From contig OW240917.1 in NCBI GenBank assembly GCA_933207985.1, positions 240,070,906-240,134,905 on the forward strand: a stretch of DNA of 64,000 nt, written 5' to 3'. Below the pieces are notes generated by a model. The model worked only from the letters and a program-made list of their open reading frames with translations. It was not told where the DNA came from and searched no databases. This DNA is from Pelobates cultripes (lineage: Eukaryota > Chordata > Amphibia > Anura > Pelobatidae). Each line of letters opens with the position of its first letter. Within the stretch, counting starts at the first letter, position 1. The position numbers and the translations under genes are program-made. Shown piece by piece: positions 33,392 through 45,082 of this stretch.

Positions 33392-36313
33392 TTAGTACGG
33401 CTTCAACCTTCTTCCTCTGGGATTTAATCCTTCAGAAGTTACCTCATGTCCGAGGAAATTGACATGGGTGCGACACCATTGTGCCTTTTGTAAAGACAGT
33501 TTAATCCCTGCCTCCCTTAACTGAGTGAGAACATGTCTAATCTCTAAGATATGCTTATCAAAGGAAGTGCTTTTCAGCAAAACATCGTCGACATATGATA
33601 ACGTTCCTCTCTCGAGTGCGTCAGGCATAGCTTTATGCATGAACACAGCGAATTCATGACCAGAGTTTATATAACCGAAAGGCATACGGGTCCAGGTATA
33701 CTGCTGCTTTCCAAATGTGAAGGCTAATTTGTATTGGTCTTCATTATGGACTGGTACAGTCCAATATCCCTGCGCACAGTCAATGGCAGTGAATATTTTG
33801 GATCCCTGCATTTGTACCAAACATTGGTCTATGTATGGCGTTGGCCAACCAGACATATAGACGCGTTTATTTAGCTGTCGTAAGTCAGCGCATAAACGCC
33901 ATTGTCCATTTGGTTTCAGAATCCCCAAGATTGGATTATTATACGAACTGTGCACTGGACGTATAATGCCCCTTTCCTTTAAATTCTGAATGATGTCTTG
34001 TAGACCATCATATGAAGCTAATGGGAGTCTATATTGTTTGATAAATACAGGTGGTAAATTAGGATCAGTTTGTATTCTGGCTACGTGGAGGTTAGTTAAC
34101 CCACAGTCGTAGGAATCTTTGGCAAAAATATCTTGGAATTCCAAAAGGATTTCCTTTAGCTGTTGTCGCTCGGCATCATTGGAGCAACCGTCAGCTAAAG
34201 ATATTTGCTCTTCTAGCCTTTCCTGAAATCCTGGAAAGATTTCAGGCTGGCCTATCTCATAAGCTTCTTCAAGCCTAGAAGTTAGGTCAGTTCGGTGTTG
34301 ACTTACCTTTTCTCTTTGGTCGTGATACTCTTGTGATTCCTGCTCATTGAGCGGATGATCGAAGGTGATAGATGCTTCTTCGATTTTACACGAGCCTTCT
34401 TCAACATTGAAGGGATACACAGATAGGATAGTAAATAATCCTTCTGGGGAGGAATGGAATATTTGATGGACAATTTCGTCCTCAGTTAAGTATTCTTCAG
34501 GGATGAGGCCTATAATTTGGTTTTGGAAACCAAATGTATAGTACTCAGCATCCAATGCTAGACCTAATAATGTTCCTTTTGGTAAAGTAACACTATTGGG
34601 TGTAACATTGTTGACCATAATATAGGTGGGATTCTTACCAATACTTACCATTGGTGTATGTGTTACCACCATCCCTAATTGTTGTATCCTGTTGGATAAA
34701 CAGATTAGGGCATCAGAGTTTTCCAATCTCTGACCTTCCTTGACCTGTATGGGTAAAAGAAAGTTACTTGTCCCCTGTGGAATGGTTATGTCATCAGGAA
34801 CTTGGATACTTACCGCATATGGGAGTATTTGTCCTGATTTCAGGGCGTTTTCCTCGTGTAGGTATCCACAAGGATTACCTTTTAACCTTGTCCACAAATT
34901 GGAATTAATCAGGTCAAGGTGTATGGCAAAGCGATGTATGACATCATTGCCAACGTAAACCTGATAGCGAGGTTCGTCTATCACTAAGAATAAATGTTTA
35001 ACTGTCTTATTTCCGATGGAAATAGATAGTAAACATTTTGCTATCACATTGTGACTCTCTGATTCGCCATCCAGATTCTGGATCCACCTGTCATGTGGGG
35101 AAGCGTACCTGATCATTTTAGGATTAGCGATCTGCTTTAACAGACTTCTGCTAATATAGCTGTTCTCACTCTGTAAGTCCAGCTTTGCATTCCTACTTTT
35201 TCCTAAGTCATGTATTTGAATAGGAAAGAATAAGTTATTATTAACCCTTTCAATTCTGGCAAGGAATTGAGCATGACCTGCCAGATCTACAGATTCAACA
35301 TAGTCCCTGTGGAGAGAAATGGTTAAAACATCACCTTCCAGAGAGACATTCTGGATCCTCTCTGGAGCAATTCTTACGGAATGCTCATCTACAGGTGCGA
35401 TTGCATCATTCACCTGCAGGATAGTCACGTCAGGTGACTGACTATTTCTAAAATGTACCTCTATCGAGTCAGGTCTTTCTTCTATCACATGGCAGTTACG
35501 ATCAGATTGTACATGTGATTTCTCATAGGTTATGGGAACCTTAGCTTGTGACCATACAATTCCATTTACACAGTCAATAATTGTGTTAAGTCTTCTGAGT
35601 ATGTCTATACCCAGAATCAGTCGGTCATAGGGGAGATCTACCACTATCACCGGGTGTCTAAAGGTTTTGTTACCTATTTTAAACTTTAACCAGGTATTGC
35701 CAATAACATGAAGGGCATTTCCTCCTACACTCAACAGAGCATTGGGGAAATCTCTTAGCTTCGGCTTATCCGTTGCTAAGTCCATTACCTGCTGGAAGTA
35801 GGTATTGGATAAGATAGTGGCTTGTGAACCAGTATCTATTAACCCTTTGAAAGGCTGGGGTAGCGAATCCTGTATTTCTACAGACATGTAGTACCTTCCT
35901 TCCTGTTCTTCTAATTCACATAAGAATTTAGAATGTGTCAACATATTACTTGTTTTCCATACATTACCGGTCACAGCAGTAGTTTCTACCTGTACTGAGG
36001 AATGCTCAGTCTTACCCACAGGCCCATCCTTTTTAGGAACATCTTGAACTGTCAAGCGGGAACTAGTGGTCGGCATCTCATCAGTTAACCCTTTCAGGTC
36101 TGGATCCTGGAAACTAGTGGCTGCTGGGGCTATTTTAGCCTTTGGCTGAAATGAAAAAACAGAGGAACACGTTGCGCCTCCTTCACCCGAAAGTGAAGTG
36201 ACGGGATAGGCAATAGGTTTTCTAACACAACTATTGTTTGTTTGACTGTTAGTACCTGGAAAGGAAACAGGGTTAGGCATTACATCTACTGATAACCTAG
36301 CCTGTTTAGTCAC
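33392..36313 (-). pseudogene. pol: Pol, 5' part: tandem retropepsin-like domains and reverse transcriptase
   Basis: 973 residues from an ATG eight bases beyond the gag stop, in another phase. A retropepsin lies at about 140-255, with D160-T161-G162 and the LGIDIL strand at 234-239. A second region at 360-475 aligns with it without gaps over 48 residues (207-254 against 427-474, 16 identities) but has D-L-Q (379-381) in place of D-T-G. A beta-rich spacer (about 505-620, including TLPKGTLLG) resembles the PR-RT spacer of many Ty3-like elements. RT runs from about 745, with IDCAQGYW, RMPFG and YVDD (about 907-910). The frame breaks at the end of RT near 33410. Confidence 0.8.
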
Positions 36314-36321
36314 AGTGGCTA

Positions 36322-38361
36322 TTATTGCTGCGGCACCTGTTGTTGTTGCTGCGGTTGCACAGGTAGTTCTGCAATTGGAGCTATCCCTAAAAAAGGATTG
36401 AGAGCAAAGACTTGGTTGATCTTTGTCATTTCCTCCATTAATTTGCCCATCTGGTCTGTCAATTGACCAACCTGACGACGCAAATTATTTCCCCCATTGC
36501 CGTTTTGTCTTTGCCCATTAGAATTTGGCTGGGATGGCTGAGACTGTTGGGAGTTATTGGAAGCAGATTGGTTGTTTCTGTTTCCATATCTCCTATTTCC
36601 CTGAGGATTCCTTCTCCATTGGGAATTGCCTTGGTTTTTATTAACCCAGGGGCGTTTATTCCCATTGGCATTGGATTTTTCAGAGTTATTAGAGGAATTT
36701 GCAGAATTGCTTCCTGCATTTTCCTGTTTCTGAGGTTTTGGAGTTTTCAAAACCTCGGAATAGGTCCTCTTTTTCTGTTGGGTTTCTAAACCTAACTGAA
36801 TTTTAGTCTCTGACACCATTTTATCACCAGGTTTCTTAACCTTTGGCTGATTTTCGTCATGTGCATGGTGTATAGTGTACAACTTCATACACTGACTGAC
36901 TAGCCATTCTAATGGTAACTTACAATCGTAATCTCTTGCGAGATTCATTTGTATGTTTACCGGCATGGCATGAAAATACAGATCTTTGAAGTCTGTGCTT
37001 TCATACCTGGGTTTTCTTTGGGCCACGGAGTATGCATTTTTAAGAATTATTAAAAATTCTCTGGGGCTTTGATCTGGACGGCACTTTAAGTTATAAAGCG
37101 CCTTCTTTGCAGAGGCAATAGTTTTATACTTACCATATTCCATGATTATTTCATATTTCATCTTGGACCAGGACATTAACTGTATAGCTTGAAGACTTTC
37201 TAGATAAACACGACACATTGAATCAAAGGTCCATGTAATGAACCATTTCTTATGAATGTCATCATACATGCCCAATGAATTCATTGCTCTATCATAATTT
37301 TCCAGATGTTCAGATATGTTTCCTGAACCTCTAGAAAATTGTGGGACAGTCTCTCTAAGGAATTTGATGACCTTTGGTGTTTCATAAACAGGCGTCGTTG
37401 ATTTACGATCTCTGTTTCTGTGTTTGGGTAAACGTCTATGCGATCTGTCTGCTGAAGAGGAATTAGACCCGTACAACAGTGCAGATGGCATATCAGTTAC
37501 ATGGCCTTCAGAGTGGACAGTGCAATCACTTTCACTCCCATCACTCTGAGCTTCTTGTTCACTGTCACAATTCCGATCAGCATCAGAATTCTGCCAGTGT
37601 ACAGAACCATGTCTGTTTTCATTCCTATCACCTTGAATCTGATTCCTTCTGTCAAGCTTGGCCAGGACAGTCTTTTCAAACTGTTCTGCCCAAGATTGCC
37701 AAGAACCTACAGGTGTTTTCTCAGAATTACTCACCTCTTTTCTTAGAGACTGTTTTATGAAAACCTGGTTTGGTGTGGGAAAATCATAATAAGGAGGGGA
37801 TTTACAGATAGTCTTTTCTTGCATTTTTGTGCAACTTTTTGGCACAGAATGATGACTACCAACCTCACTGTCTAATTTCTGACTCTCCTTTTCATACTCA
37901 TCCAATTGCATTTTAAGCTGATTTATTTCCTGTGCATATTTATCCATCAAAGCTTTCATTTCTTTTTCATGATCAGCCTGACGAGTTTTATGCTCAGCAA
38001 GTAAATCTTGGTATTTCCCATTTTGAATGCCCAGATCGTCACTGTACGTGTCCAATTTGGCATTCAGTGACTTGTTTTCATCACACACCTTAAGAAGTGC
38101 TGTCATAAAGAAAGGCCAAGAGTGTATTATGTACGCCATTTTCCTTTCTATGTTCTTTTGTTCAGCAATTTCTTTAAGATATATGATGATGTGTTCATCA
38201 GTTAGAATGGTTTGTTTAGCTTCCCATTCTATGCTTTTCAACCAAACCTCATAGGTTGCATCATTTTTCATATGTTTATGAATATGAACTAGAGCATGTT
38301 TTCTTAGGTCTTCAATTATTTCAGTATTATCTGTTACAGACGTATTGCTGGATTCAGCCAT
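36322..38361 (-). CDS. gag: Gag-like protein of the minus-strand element
   Basis: A 679-residue open frame, intact. A probable coiled coil spans about 95-165 (heptad-like, rich in K/E/L). A charged, serine-rich linker follows, then a helical block at about 335-500 with a capsid-like look. The C-terminal part (about 560-640) is rich in N, Q, G, R and S, like a basic nucleic-acid binding tail, and no CCHC knuckle is present. It ends in a polyglutamine stretch. Length and the lack of a knuckle fit foamy-type Gag, but I cannot align it to a named family. The frame starts 113 bases inside the candidate primer site, as expected for the first gene after a leader. Confidence 0.7.
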   Translation of the reverse strand: MAESSNTSVTDNTEIIEDLRKHALVHIHKHMKNDATYEVWLKSIEWEAKQTILTDEHIIIYLKEIAEQKNIERKMAYIIHSWPFFMTALLKVCDENKSLNAKLDTYSDDLGIQNGKYQDLLAEHKTRQADHEKEMKALMDKYAQEINQLKMQLDEYEKESQKLDSEVGSHHSVPKSCTKMQEKTICKSPPYYDFPTPNQVFIKQSLRKEVSNSEKTPVGSWQSWAEQFEKTVLAKLDRRNQIQGDRNENRHGSVHWQNSDADRNCDSEQEAQSDGSESDCTVHSEGHVTDMPSALLYGSNSSSADRSHRRLPKHRNRDRKSTTPVYETPKVIKFLRETVPQFSRGSGNISEHLENYDRAMNSLGMYDDIHKKWFITWTFDSMCRVYLESLQAIQLMSWSKMKYEIIMEYGKYKTIASAKKALYNLKCRPDQSPREFLIILKNAYSVAQRKPRYESTDFKDLYFHAMPVNIQMNLARDYDCKLPLEWLVSQCMKLYTIHHAHDENQPKVKKPGDKMVSETKIQLGLETQQKKRTYSEVLKTPKPQKQENAGSNSANSSNNSEKSNANGNKRPWVNKNQGNSQWRRNPQGNRRYGNRNNQSASNNSQQSQPSQPNSNGQRQNGNGGNNLRRQVGQLTDQMGKLMEEMTKINQVFALNPFLGIAPIAELPVQPQQQQQVPQQ

Positions 38362-38473
38362 ATTTCTATACAGTGATTTAATCTCAATACAAAACTCTTT
38401 TCTATATCAAGATTAAATTGCATGAATTACACCAATATTATTATATATGAAATATAATTTCAACTTAAACGAT

Positions 38474-38491
38474 CTCAGCACCGTGCCTCCA
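38474..38491 (-). promoter_or_regulatory. Candidate primer-binding site (tRNA-Thr-like)
   Basis: On the minus strand TGGAGGCACGGTGCTGAG lies three bases after the LTR end ...CCACA. The first eleven bases would pair with the 3' end of a vertebrate tRNA-Thr; the rest pairs less well. Confidence 0.4.
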
Positions 38492-38494
38492 ATA

Positions 38495-40019
38495 TGTGGG
38501 GATATTTATGGGATAATAATAGTAACAGTGAGAATTGCCCACTATTTCAATTCTCAGATCCCAAAGAACGTTTATCGTGTTAAGTGGAATGTATTTCATA
38601 TAATAATATCACAATGTATAAAAATAGATTTTATTTATGATAACAAATTAATAATAACAACATGTAACATGCATGACAATAATCAATGAATATTCAGTAT
38701 AAAACGATATGCAATACAAAGGAATGGGTATTACGTTTCAATGGCCAACTAGCATTTTCTGTCAAGACTTTATTTATGATTATCTTTAACACAGACTTTT
38801 CACAGCTAAGAACAGAATTCCTCAGAGTGCAGCATAAGGTCGTAAAGTTTAGCAGACAGTTAGAATAACCCTTTCAATGCTGGCTAGATCTCCTAGGTAG
38901 TTAGGATCTATTCTTATGTAAATTTTAAATAAAATAACATTTAAGCCAGTTTAAATTCATTTTCTTAAACCATCCATAAGAGAATTTACCACATTATATA
39001 AGCAGATTTTTAATTTGTCTAGAAGATATCTATCTTAATTTAGAGCAAATCAATACACCTGGATAAAAACAGCGGTATGCTAACACGTGATAATATCACA
39101 TCAATATATAATTATTCTTAATTCCACCTGCAGAATGGAATGTTTATAACTATATATTCTTAGTTAACTAAGATTTCTTAATATGGAAATCTGACCGTGC
39201 TTTATCCAGTCATATATAATGCTATTAATACATTTTAATTAATTTAATTTAATTAAATGAAACCAGTATAGTTACCAGTTGAGTAGATATTTCATCCGAT
39301 TGGTAGTCTCTCTGCATGGAGGTGTTGGTTAGAAAGTCAGTAAATTCTTTGCATATCTTCTCCTCTCTCGTATATCTTGTATCTGCCTCCTCTCTCGTAT
39401 ATCTCTCTCTTCCCTTTGTCCTAACTTTTAAAGGGCCAGACTCTCTGTACGTCATCAGTTGATAACCCAATAGAAGCACTAGAGGTGTGGTTATCTTCTA
39501 GATCGCAAATTAGTTATTTGGTCTGTAGAGGGCAGTCTTGTCCCACTAAACATACCTATCCAGGAAAGAGTTAACTTTTCCTGGTGGCTATTTTTACGTC
39601 ATTTTGCGTTATCTTTATAGCGCCATAATTTAAAATTTCAAAGGGTTTCTTAAATTTTGTCCAGACTTAGCGTCTGCAATTCCTGCCATAATTTCTGATA
39701 TGACAGATCATGAACTAAGTTTACCCTTTTCCATACAATGGTACCTTATATATATAGACAGTTAAATATTAAATTATTTAATCTTCTCTGTCACAATTGT
39801 CTGGGTTTAGATTTGATTATATTCCATTAGCATTAGACAGTCTGTCCAACCCCCTTCCTTATCACTTGTTTGTATATACTATACATGCCTCAGATCTGGG
39901 AAAGTGGTTAGCTTGCAGATAGAAATATAGTGTCTTTTTGTTAACTTGAAATAACAAAATGGAGTCTGGTCTGTTCAGAGTGACTCAGAATATACACTTT
40001 TAGTTTCTATCATAGCACA
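38495..40019 (-). repeat. Candidate 5' LTR, about 1.5 kb, of the minus-strand element
   Basis: Read on the minus strand it starts TGTGCTATGATAG and ends ATCCCCACA, the TG...CA form, directly before the candidate primer site. A TATA-like TTTAAAAG lies near 39430 and an AATAAA (minus strand) near 38768-38773, giving a plausible U3-R-U5 order. There is no second LTR in the window to confirm the ends. Confidence 0.55.
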
Positions 40020-40417
40020 AAATGTCTGCCGATATAAATACTCTGACAATACACAGAAACACACCTTGCAGCCCTTACACATACAAACACAGATTCACAA
40101 AATGCATTCCTTACACACAAATCAGGACATTCCCTACACACTCCATCCCCTGTGAACAAACTCATTGGTGGAAAATGAAGGTGGACCCTGGGACCCAGAC
40201 CTTGAGCTGTGTAAAGGGCCCCCAAAAAATGGAGCTGCTTCTCGTTCTCCCAGAACATTGATTTGTGTGACCACAGTTACAAACAGCCTCCAGAGATCCT
40301 GTTATACACCAGACCAGTGGAGCCAGACTGCAGCTAGAGCCCATCATCATCCTCATCTGCTTGTAAGTAGGTAATCTAGTATATTATTCGTGGCACTAAT
40401 CTCTAATTTACCTCACA
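40020..40417. other. Non-coding stretch
   Basis: Nothing recognised; C/A-rich near 40050-40140. Confidence 0.5.
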
Positions 40418-40640
40418 TTAAAGAAACACTATAGTCCCCAGAACCACTGCACCTTAATGTAGTGGTCCTGGTGTCTATAGCCTGTCCCTGCAGGCCTTTT
40501 AATGTAAACACAGCGGCACTGCAGCACTAGCGTTAGTTAACATGGCAGGTCATATGGGTGGGGTATTGCGATGTCACGGGGGGGAGGAGGGGGGCGTCAA
40601 ACTTTACTTTTGCCTAGGGCGGCAAAAATCCTTGCACCGG
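40418..40640 (+). repeat. Truncated TTAA-type repeat and adjoining repeat tail
   Basis: Begins TTAAAGAAACACTATAGTCC (40418), the family terminus, followed by GTAGTGGTCCTGGTGTCTA. The other end is absent; the block runs into GGGCGGCAAAAATCC and abuts the chromovirus fragment. Confidence 0.6.
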
Positions 40641-40656
40641 CCCTGGGTCTAGGTCT

Positions 40657-41076
40657 GTGGCGGATTATGCTATTCAGTTTCGTACCCTTGCTTCACAGGT
40701 AGATTGGACCAATAATGGGTTAACTACTGCATTCATGGAAGGTTTATCTGACACTATATTAGATGAGGTAGCGGCAAGGGAGCTTCCTATTCCATTAGAG
40801 GATCTTATTGACTACCTCATCGATATAGATAATAGAATTTGCGACAGGCTCTATACCAAAAACAAGAATAGACATCTGGTCACATCTATTAACCCCAGAG
40901 TTGATAAACCTGAGAGTGTTAAAGTATCCGAGGAGGAACCCATGCAATTAGGGGTTGCCAAACTCTCAGATACTGAAAAACTACTTAGAAGAAGGAATGG
41001 ACTCTGCCTATACTGTGGTAGGCGAGACCATATGGTAAGGGAATGTCCTTTGCGTCCGGAAAACTCTTGCACCTAA
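40657..41076 (+). pseudogene. gag: Chromovirus Gag, C-terminal part
   Basis: 139 residues of the end of capsid plus one zinc knuckle CLYCGRRDHMVREC (C-x2-C-x4-H-x4-C) at about 117-130. The frame has no true start; the N-terminal part is deleted. It overlaps the protease frame by 34 bases in the -1 phase. Confidence 0.75.
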
Positions 41077-41807
41077 GACCTTATAGGGGACTGGCCTTGG
41101 GTGTGATCTCTAAGTCTCCTAAATTGCCTCCTAATCGTTTGCTTCTCCCTGTTTCCCTTCATACGGGGGTGAGTTGTATAGCAGAATGCATACTAGCCTT
41201 GGTTGATTCTGGGGCTGCTGAGAACTTCATTGACTCTGAGTTTGTTACGAAAAATAACATTCCCGTCAGAGAAAGGGAGATACCCTTGGCCATTGAGGCC
41301 ATAGATGGTAGACCTTTAAAAACTCCAGTCATTACCCATGAAACTGTACCATTATTCATGTACACAGGGGTTTTACACTTTGAGACCATTCGGTTTCAGG
41401 TTATCACCTCTCCCTCTTCTCATATCGTGTTAGGGTACCCATGGTTGTGTTCTCACAATCCCATTTTTGACTGGGAATTGGGACAATTAAAATCATGGGG
41501 TAAAACCTGCCATGACTCTTGTATGATTAAAGTCACCCCTTTAAATACCATTAATGTTCCTACCACTCCTCCTTTGTCTACTGTTATACCTCCTCAGTAC
41601 TTGTTTCTCAAAACTGTATTCGATAAAAGGGAAGCTGATAAATTACCGCCTCACAGATCCTATGATTGTGCTATCGATTTATTGCCGGGCACTATACCTC
41701 CTAAGGGCAGGGTGTACCCCTTATCTATTCAAGAGAACCGTATCATGGAGGAGTATGTTAAAGAATCTCTAGAAAAGGGGTTCATTAGGGTTTTTCTTTG
41801 TATCTAA
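41043..41807 (+). pseudogene. pol: Chromovirus protease and start of reverse transcriptase
   Basis: A retropepsin of the D-S-G form (LVDSGAAENFID) and the flap/LGYPWL blocks are visible, followed by the N-terminal RT region. Near 41785-41795, after GFIR, a small deletion removes part of the RT fingers and shifts the phase, so the frame stops at 41807. Confidence 0.8.
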
Positions 41808-44523
41808 GAAAGAGGGTGATTTAAGACCGTGCATCGATTATAGAGGTCTAAACAAAATCACTATAAAAAATGCATACCCTATACCTTTAATTACAGAGTT
41901 ATTTGACAGGCTGAAACATGCTACTGTGTTCACCAAATTGGACCTTAGAGGTGCATACAATTTAATACGCATAAAGGAAGGTCACGAATGGAAGACTGCA
42001 TTCAACACTAGATCCGGTCATTACGAATATACTGTTATGCCATTTGGTCTTTGCAATGCCCCAGCAGTATTTCAGGAATTTATTAATGACGTCCTAAGAG
42101 ACTTTATTCACACATTTGTAATTGTATATTTGGACGACATATTGATATATTCTACAGATTTACACACTCATCACAGGCATGTCACAACGGTATTGAAGAC
42201 CCTTCTTAATAATGGTCTTTACTGTAAATTAGAAAAATGTTTATTTGACCAATCTGAAGTCCAGTTCTTGGGGTATTTGATTTCCGCCAAAGGGTTTCGT
42301 ATGGATCCCCAGAAGCTTTCTGCAGTTATAGAGTGGCCTCTACCACAGGGTTTGAAAGCAATTCAACGTTTTCTTGGTTTCTCTAACTATTATAGACGCT
42401 TTATTAAGGGTTTTTCTTCTATTGTAGCACCTATTACCCGTATGACAAAAAAGGGTGGTAATACTCGTGTCTGGTCTCCCGAGGCACTTCAGGCTTTCGA
42501 CTTTCTTAAAACTACATTCGCCTCGGCACCTATTTTACAGCACCCTATCCCCTCACTGCCTTATATTCTTGAAGTTGATGCTTCTGAAATCGGGGTAGGT
42601 GCTGTTTTGTCCCAAAGAGAATCGCCTGAAAAGCCATTGCATCCTTGTGGCTTCTTTTCTAGACAAATGTCCAAAGCTGAAAGGAATTATGATGTGGGTA
42701 ATCGTGAACTCCTTGCTATTATCTTAGCCCTTAAAGAATGGAGACATCTGTTAGAAGGAACTAAGGATCCTATTCTAATTTTTACTGATCACAAGAATCT
42801 ATCCTACCTTGGTGAAGCTAAAAGATTATCTTCTAGACAGGCCAGATGGTCACTATTTTTGTCCCGTTTCAATTATATTATCACCTATAGGCCAGGTGAT
42901 CGCAACATTAAAGCAGATGCTCTGTCCAGACAGTTCGAAACTACTGACAAACAGGAGGTTGATGTTACTCCTGTCATTCCCCCAGACAGGATAATAGCCA
43001 CTACTATGTTGTCTATTTCTTCATCCCTCTTGCAGACCATACAGGCAAAACAAAGTATGGCACCTAGCGAGAGGCCTATTGATAAATTGTTTGTTGATGT
43101 TCCCGAGAGACGGGAGATTCTGTCATTATATCATGATACTAAGACTGCTGGACATCCTGGTATTACCAAAACGATGTCAGCCGTTTCTCGATATTTTTGG
43201 TGGGGTTCCTTACATAAGGATGTCACTGACTATATAAGTGCTTGTACTACTTGTGCATGTATGAAAACGTCGCGTAGAGTTCCTTGTGGGCTTCTGCATC
43301 CCTTACCAGTTCCCGAGAGACCTTGGTCTAACCTATCCATGGATTTTATTGTTGAATTACCCCCTTCGAATGGTAACACAGTCATCCTGATGATAGTAGA
43401 TCGGTTTTCCAAGATGGCTCACTTTGTGTCTCTTAGCAAGTTGCCCACATCCAAGGAACTGGCTCTTATCTTCGCTAGAGAAGTATTTCGGTTACATGGT
43501 ATTCCTGTATCTATTGTGTCCGATAGGGGTAGCCAATTTATTTCCAGGTTCTGGAAAGCCTTTTGCTCAGAAATGGGTATTTCTCTCTCATTTTCTTCCG
43601 CTTACCATCCCCAGTCTAATGGAGCTGCTGAACGTGCCAACCAGTCTCTGGAGCAGTACCTTCGTTGTTTTGTGTCTCACCATCAGGACAATTGGTCTGA
43701 CCTACTTCCTTGGGCTGAGTTTGCTCGAAATAATGCCACTCATGATTCTTCCGGCAAAAGCCCTTTTTACATTGTCTATGGCCAGCATCCCGTTGTTCTT
43801 CCGGCTGCATTCTCCTCACAGGGCATGCCAGTTCTGGATGAGCATTTGGCTGGTTTGCGTAATACTTGGGAGCAGGTTCAGCGTTCTTTGGTGGATTCCG
43901 CTGCTCGCCAGAAGGCTCAGGCTGACAAGCATCGCAGGGCGGCTCCTACTTATGTTGTGGGGGGCAGGGTTTTGCTTTCCACGCGGAATATTCGCCTGCG
44001 GGTGCCTTCTATGAAATTGGCTCCCCGCTTCATAGGTCCTTATCGTATACTGCATAAGGTTAATCCTGTTTCATACGCCTTGGGTCTTCCTAGGAATCTG
44101 CGTATTCCTAATGTGTTTCACACTTCATTGTTAAAACCTTACGTACGCAACCGCTATACCCGGCATTCTCCGCCTCCCCCTCCTGTCTCCGTGGAGGGTC
44201 ATGAGGAATTCGAAGTCTCTGCTGTTCTTGACTCTCGTTACCTTAGGGGTCGACTTCAGTACTTGGTGCATTGGAAGGGTTATGGGCCTGAGGAGCGCAG
44301 TTGGATTTCAGCTGATGCTGTTCACGCTCCCCGCCTTGTGCGTTCTTACCATTCTCGTTTTCCGGCCAGGCCTGGCCCTACCCGCCCGGAGGGCGTGTCC
44401 TCAGGGGAGGGGTACTGTAGCGTTACTCACCTTCTCCAGGGGCCGGCCGCGGTCCTCTCTTCAAGCCGCGCGCGGTCCTGCTGCTGCACGAGCCGCGCGC
44501 GGCTCATCCGACGGCTCCACTAG
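41808..44523 (+). pseudogene. pol: Chromovirus RT, RNase H, integrase and chromodomain
   Basis: From 41808 the next phase is open back to the break, and the longest ATG-initiated part starts at 41926. RT palm (TKLDLRGAYN; YLDD at residues 68-71 of that part), RNase H (LEVDASEIG ... TDHKNLSY), an HHCC region, integrase D-D-E (SMDFIVE, VSDRGSQF, AAERANQ) and a chromodomain at about 757-812 (YLVHWKGY). The chromodomain is thought to steer integration by binding histone marks. The reading frame extends 36 codons into the 3' LTR before its stop. Confidence 0.85.
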
Positions 44524-45082
44524 CAAGGCGGGCAGTGACCGCGAGAAGCGGTCACGTGTCCCGCCTGAATCTAAGAGCGCGCCGCGAGTCTCGGGCGCGC
44601 TCTTAAAGAGACAGTGGGAGCCTAAATTGTCAAAAGGCTCCCATTGGCCCCTGTCATACCACACTCCCCATACACTTACCTTTTGGGGGTGTGGATATGA
44701 CAGGAGCCAATCACATTAGTTTTTAAGCTATTTAAACTTACCTCTCCCTCTACTCCCTGCCCTATCGTGGTTTCTGTATCAGTTCCCTTTAGCGCTTGTT
44801 GTGTTCAGTTGTGTTTCTCCGTATTGACCTTGGCTTTGTTTCTGACTACGTTTTCTCTTTATCCTTCTGTTCTGGTTGTCGGCTTGTTGTTTACTGTGTA
44901 CCAGACCCCGGCTTGTCCTAGTTTACGCTGTCTCTCTGTGCCCTTGATTTCGGATCGTTCCTGACTCTGTCTCCTCTCATATACGTCGAGTCCGGCCATT
45001 CTAAGGTCCGGTAGACGTATCTCTCCTCTGTGTTGTCTTCTGTTTAGCTGAATCCTGCGTGTTGGGGTATATTCTCGTTACA
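44416..45082 (+). repeat. 3' LTR of the chromovirus
   Basis: Starts TGTAGCGTTACTCACC after the purine run AGGGGAGGGG and ends ATTCTCGTTACA. The first part is GC- and CpG-rich and contains several inverted GCGCGCGG/GAGCGCGC blocks; a TATA-like TATTTAAAC occurs near 44727. Confidence 0.75.

Larger units (their letters stand above)
31602..40019 (-). mobile_element. Second retroviral or Ty3-like element, minus strand, 3'-truncated
   Basis: Read leftward: a long LTR candidate (40019-38495), a possible primer-binding site, Gag of 679 residues without a CCHC knuckle, Pol with its own ATG in a different phase, retropepsin plus a retropepsin-like repeat, RT, two RNase H-like domains and the start of integrase. 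It stops inside integrase at 31602, about 35 bases from the end of the neighbouring provirus. A long LTR, knuckle-free Gag, separate Pol start, and RT with tether plus RNase H recall foamy viruses or the deep 'loki'-type vertebrate retroviruses; the beta-rich spacer between protease and RT recalls Ty3 elements. Placement is uncertain. Confidence 0.7.
40641..45082 (+). mobile_element. Ty3/gypsy chromovirus, 5'-truncated, with 3' LTR
   Basis: Part of gag, then protease, RT, RNase H, integrase with a C-terminal chromodomain and the 3' LTR. The 5' LTR, leader and front of gag are missing, with a sharp junction to an anuran repeat near 40645. Pol is in the -1 phase relative to gag. The chromodomain and order place it among vertebrate chromoviruses (Sushi-like group). 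Confidence 0.85.
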
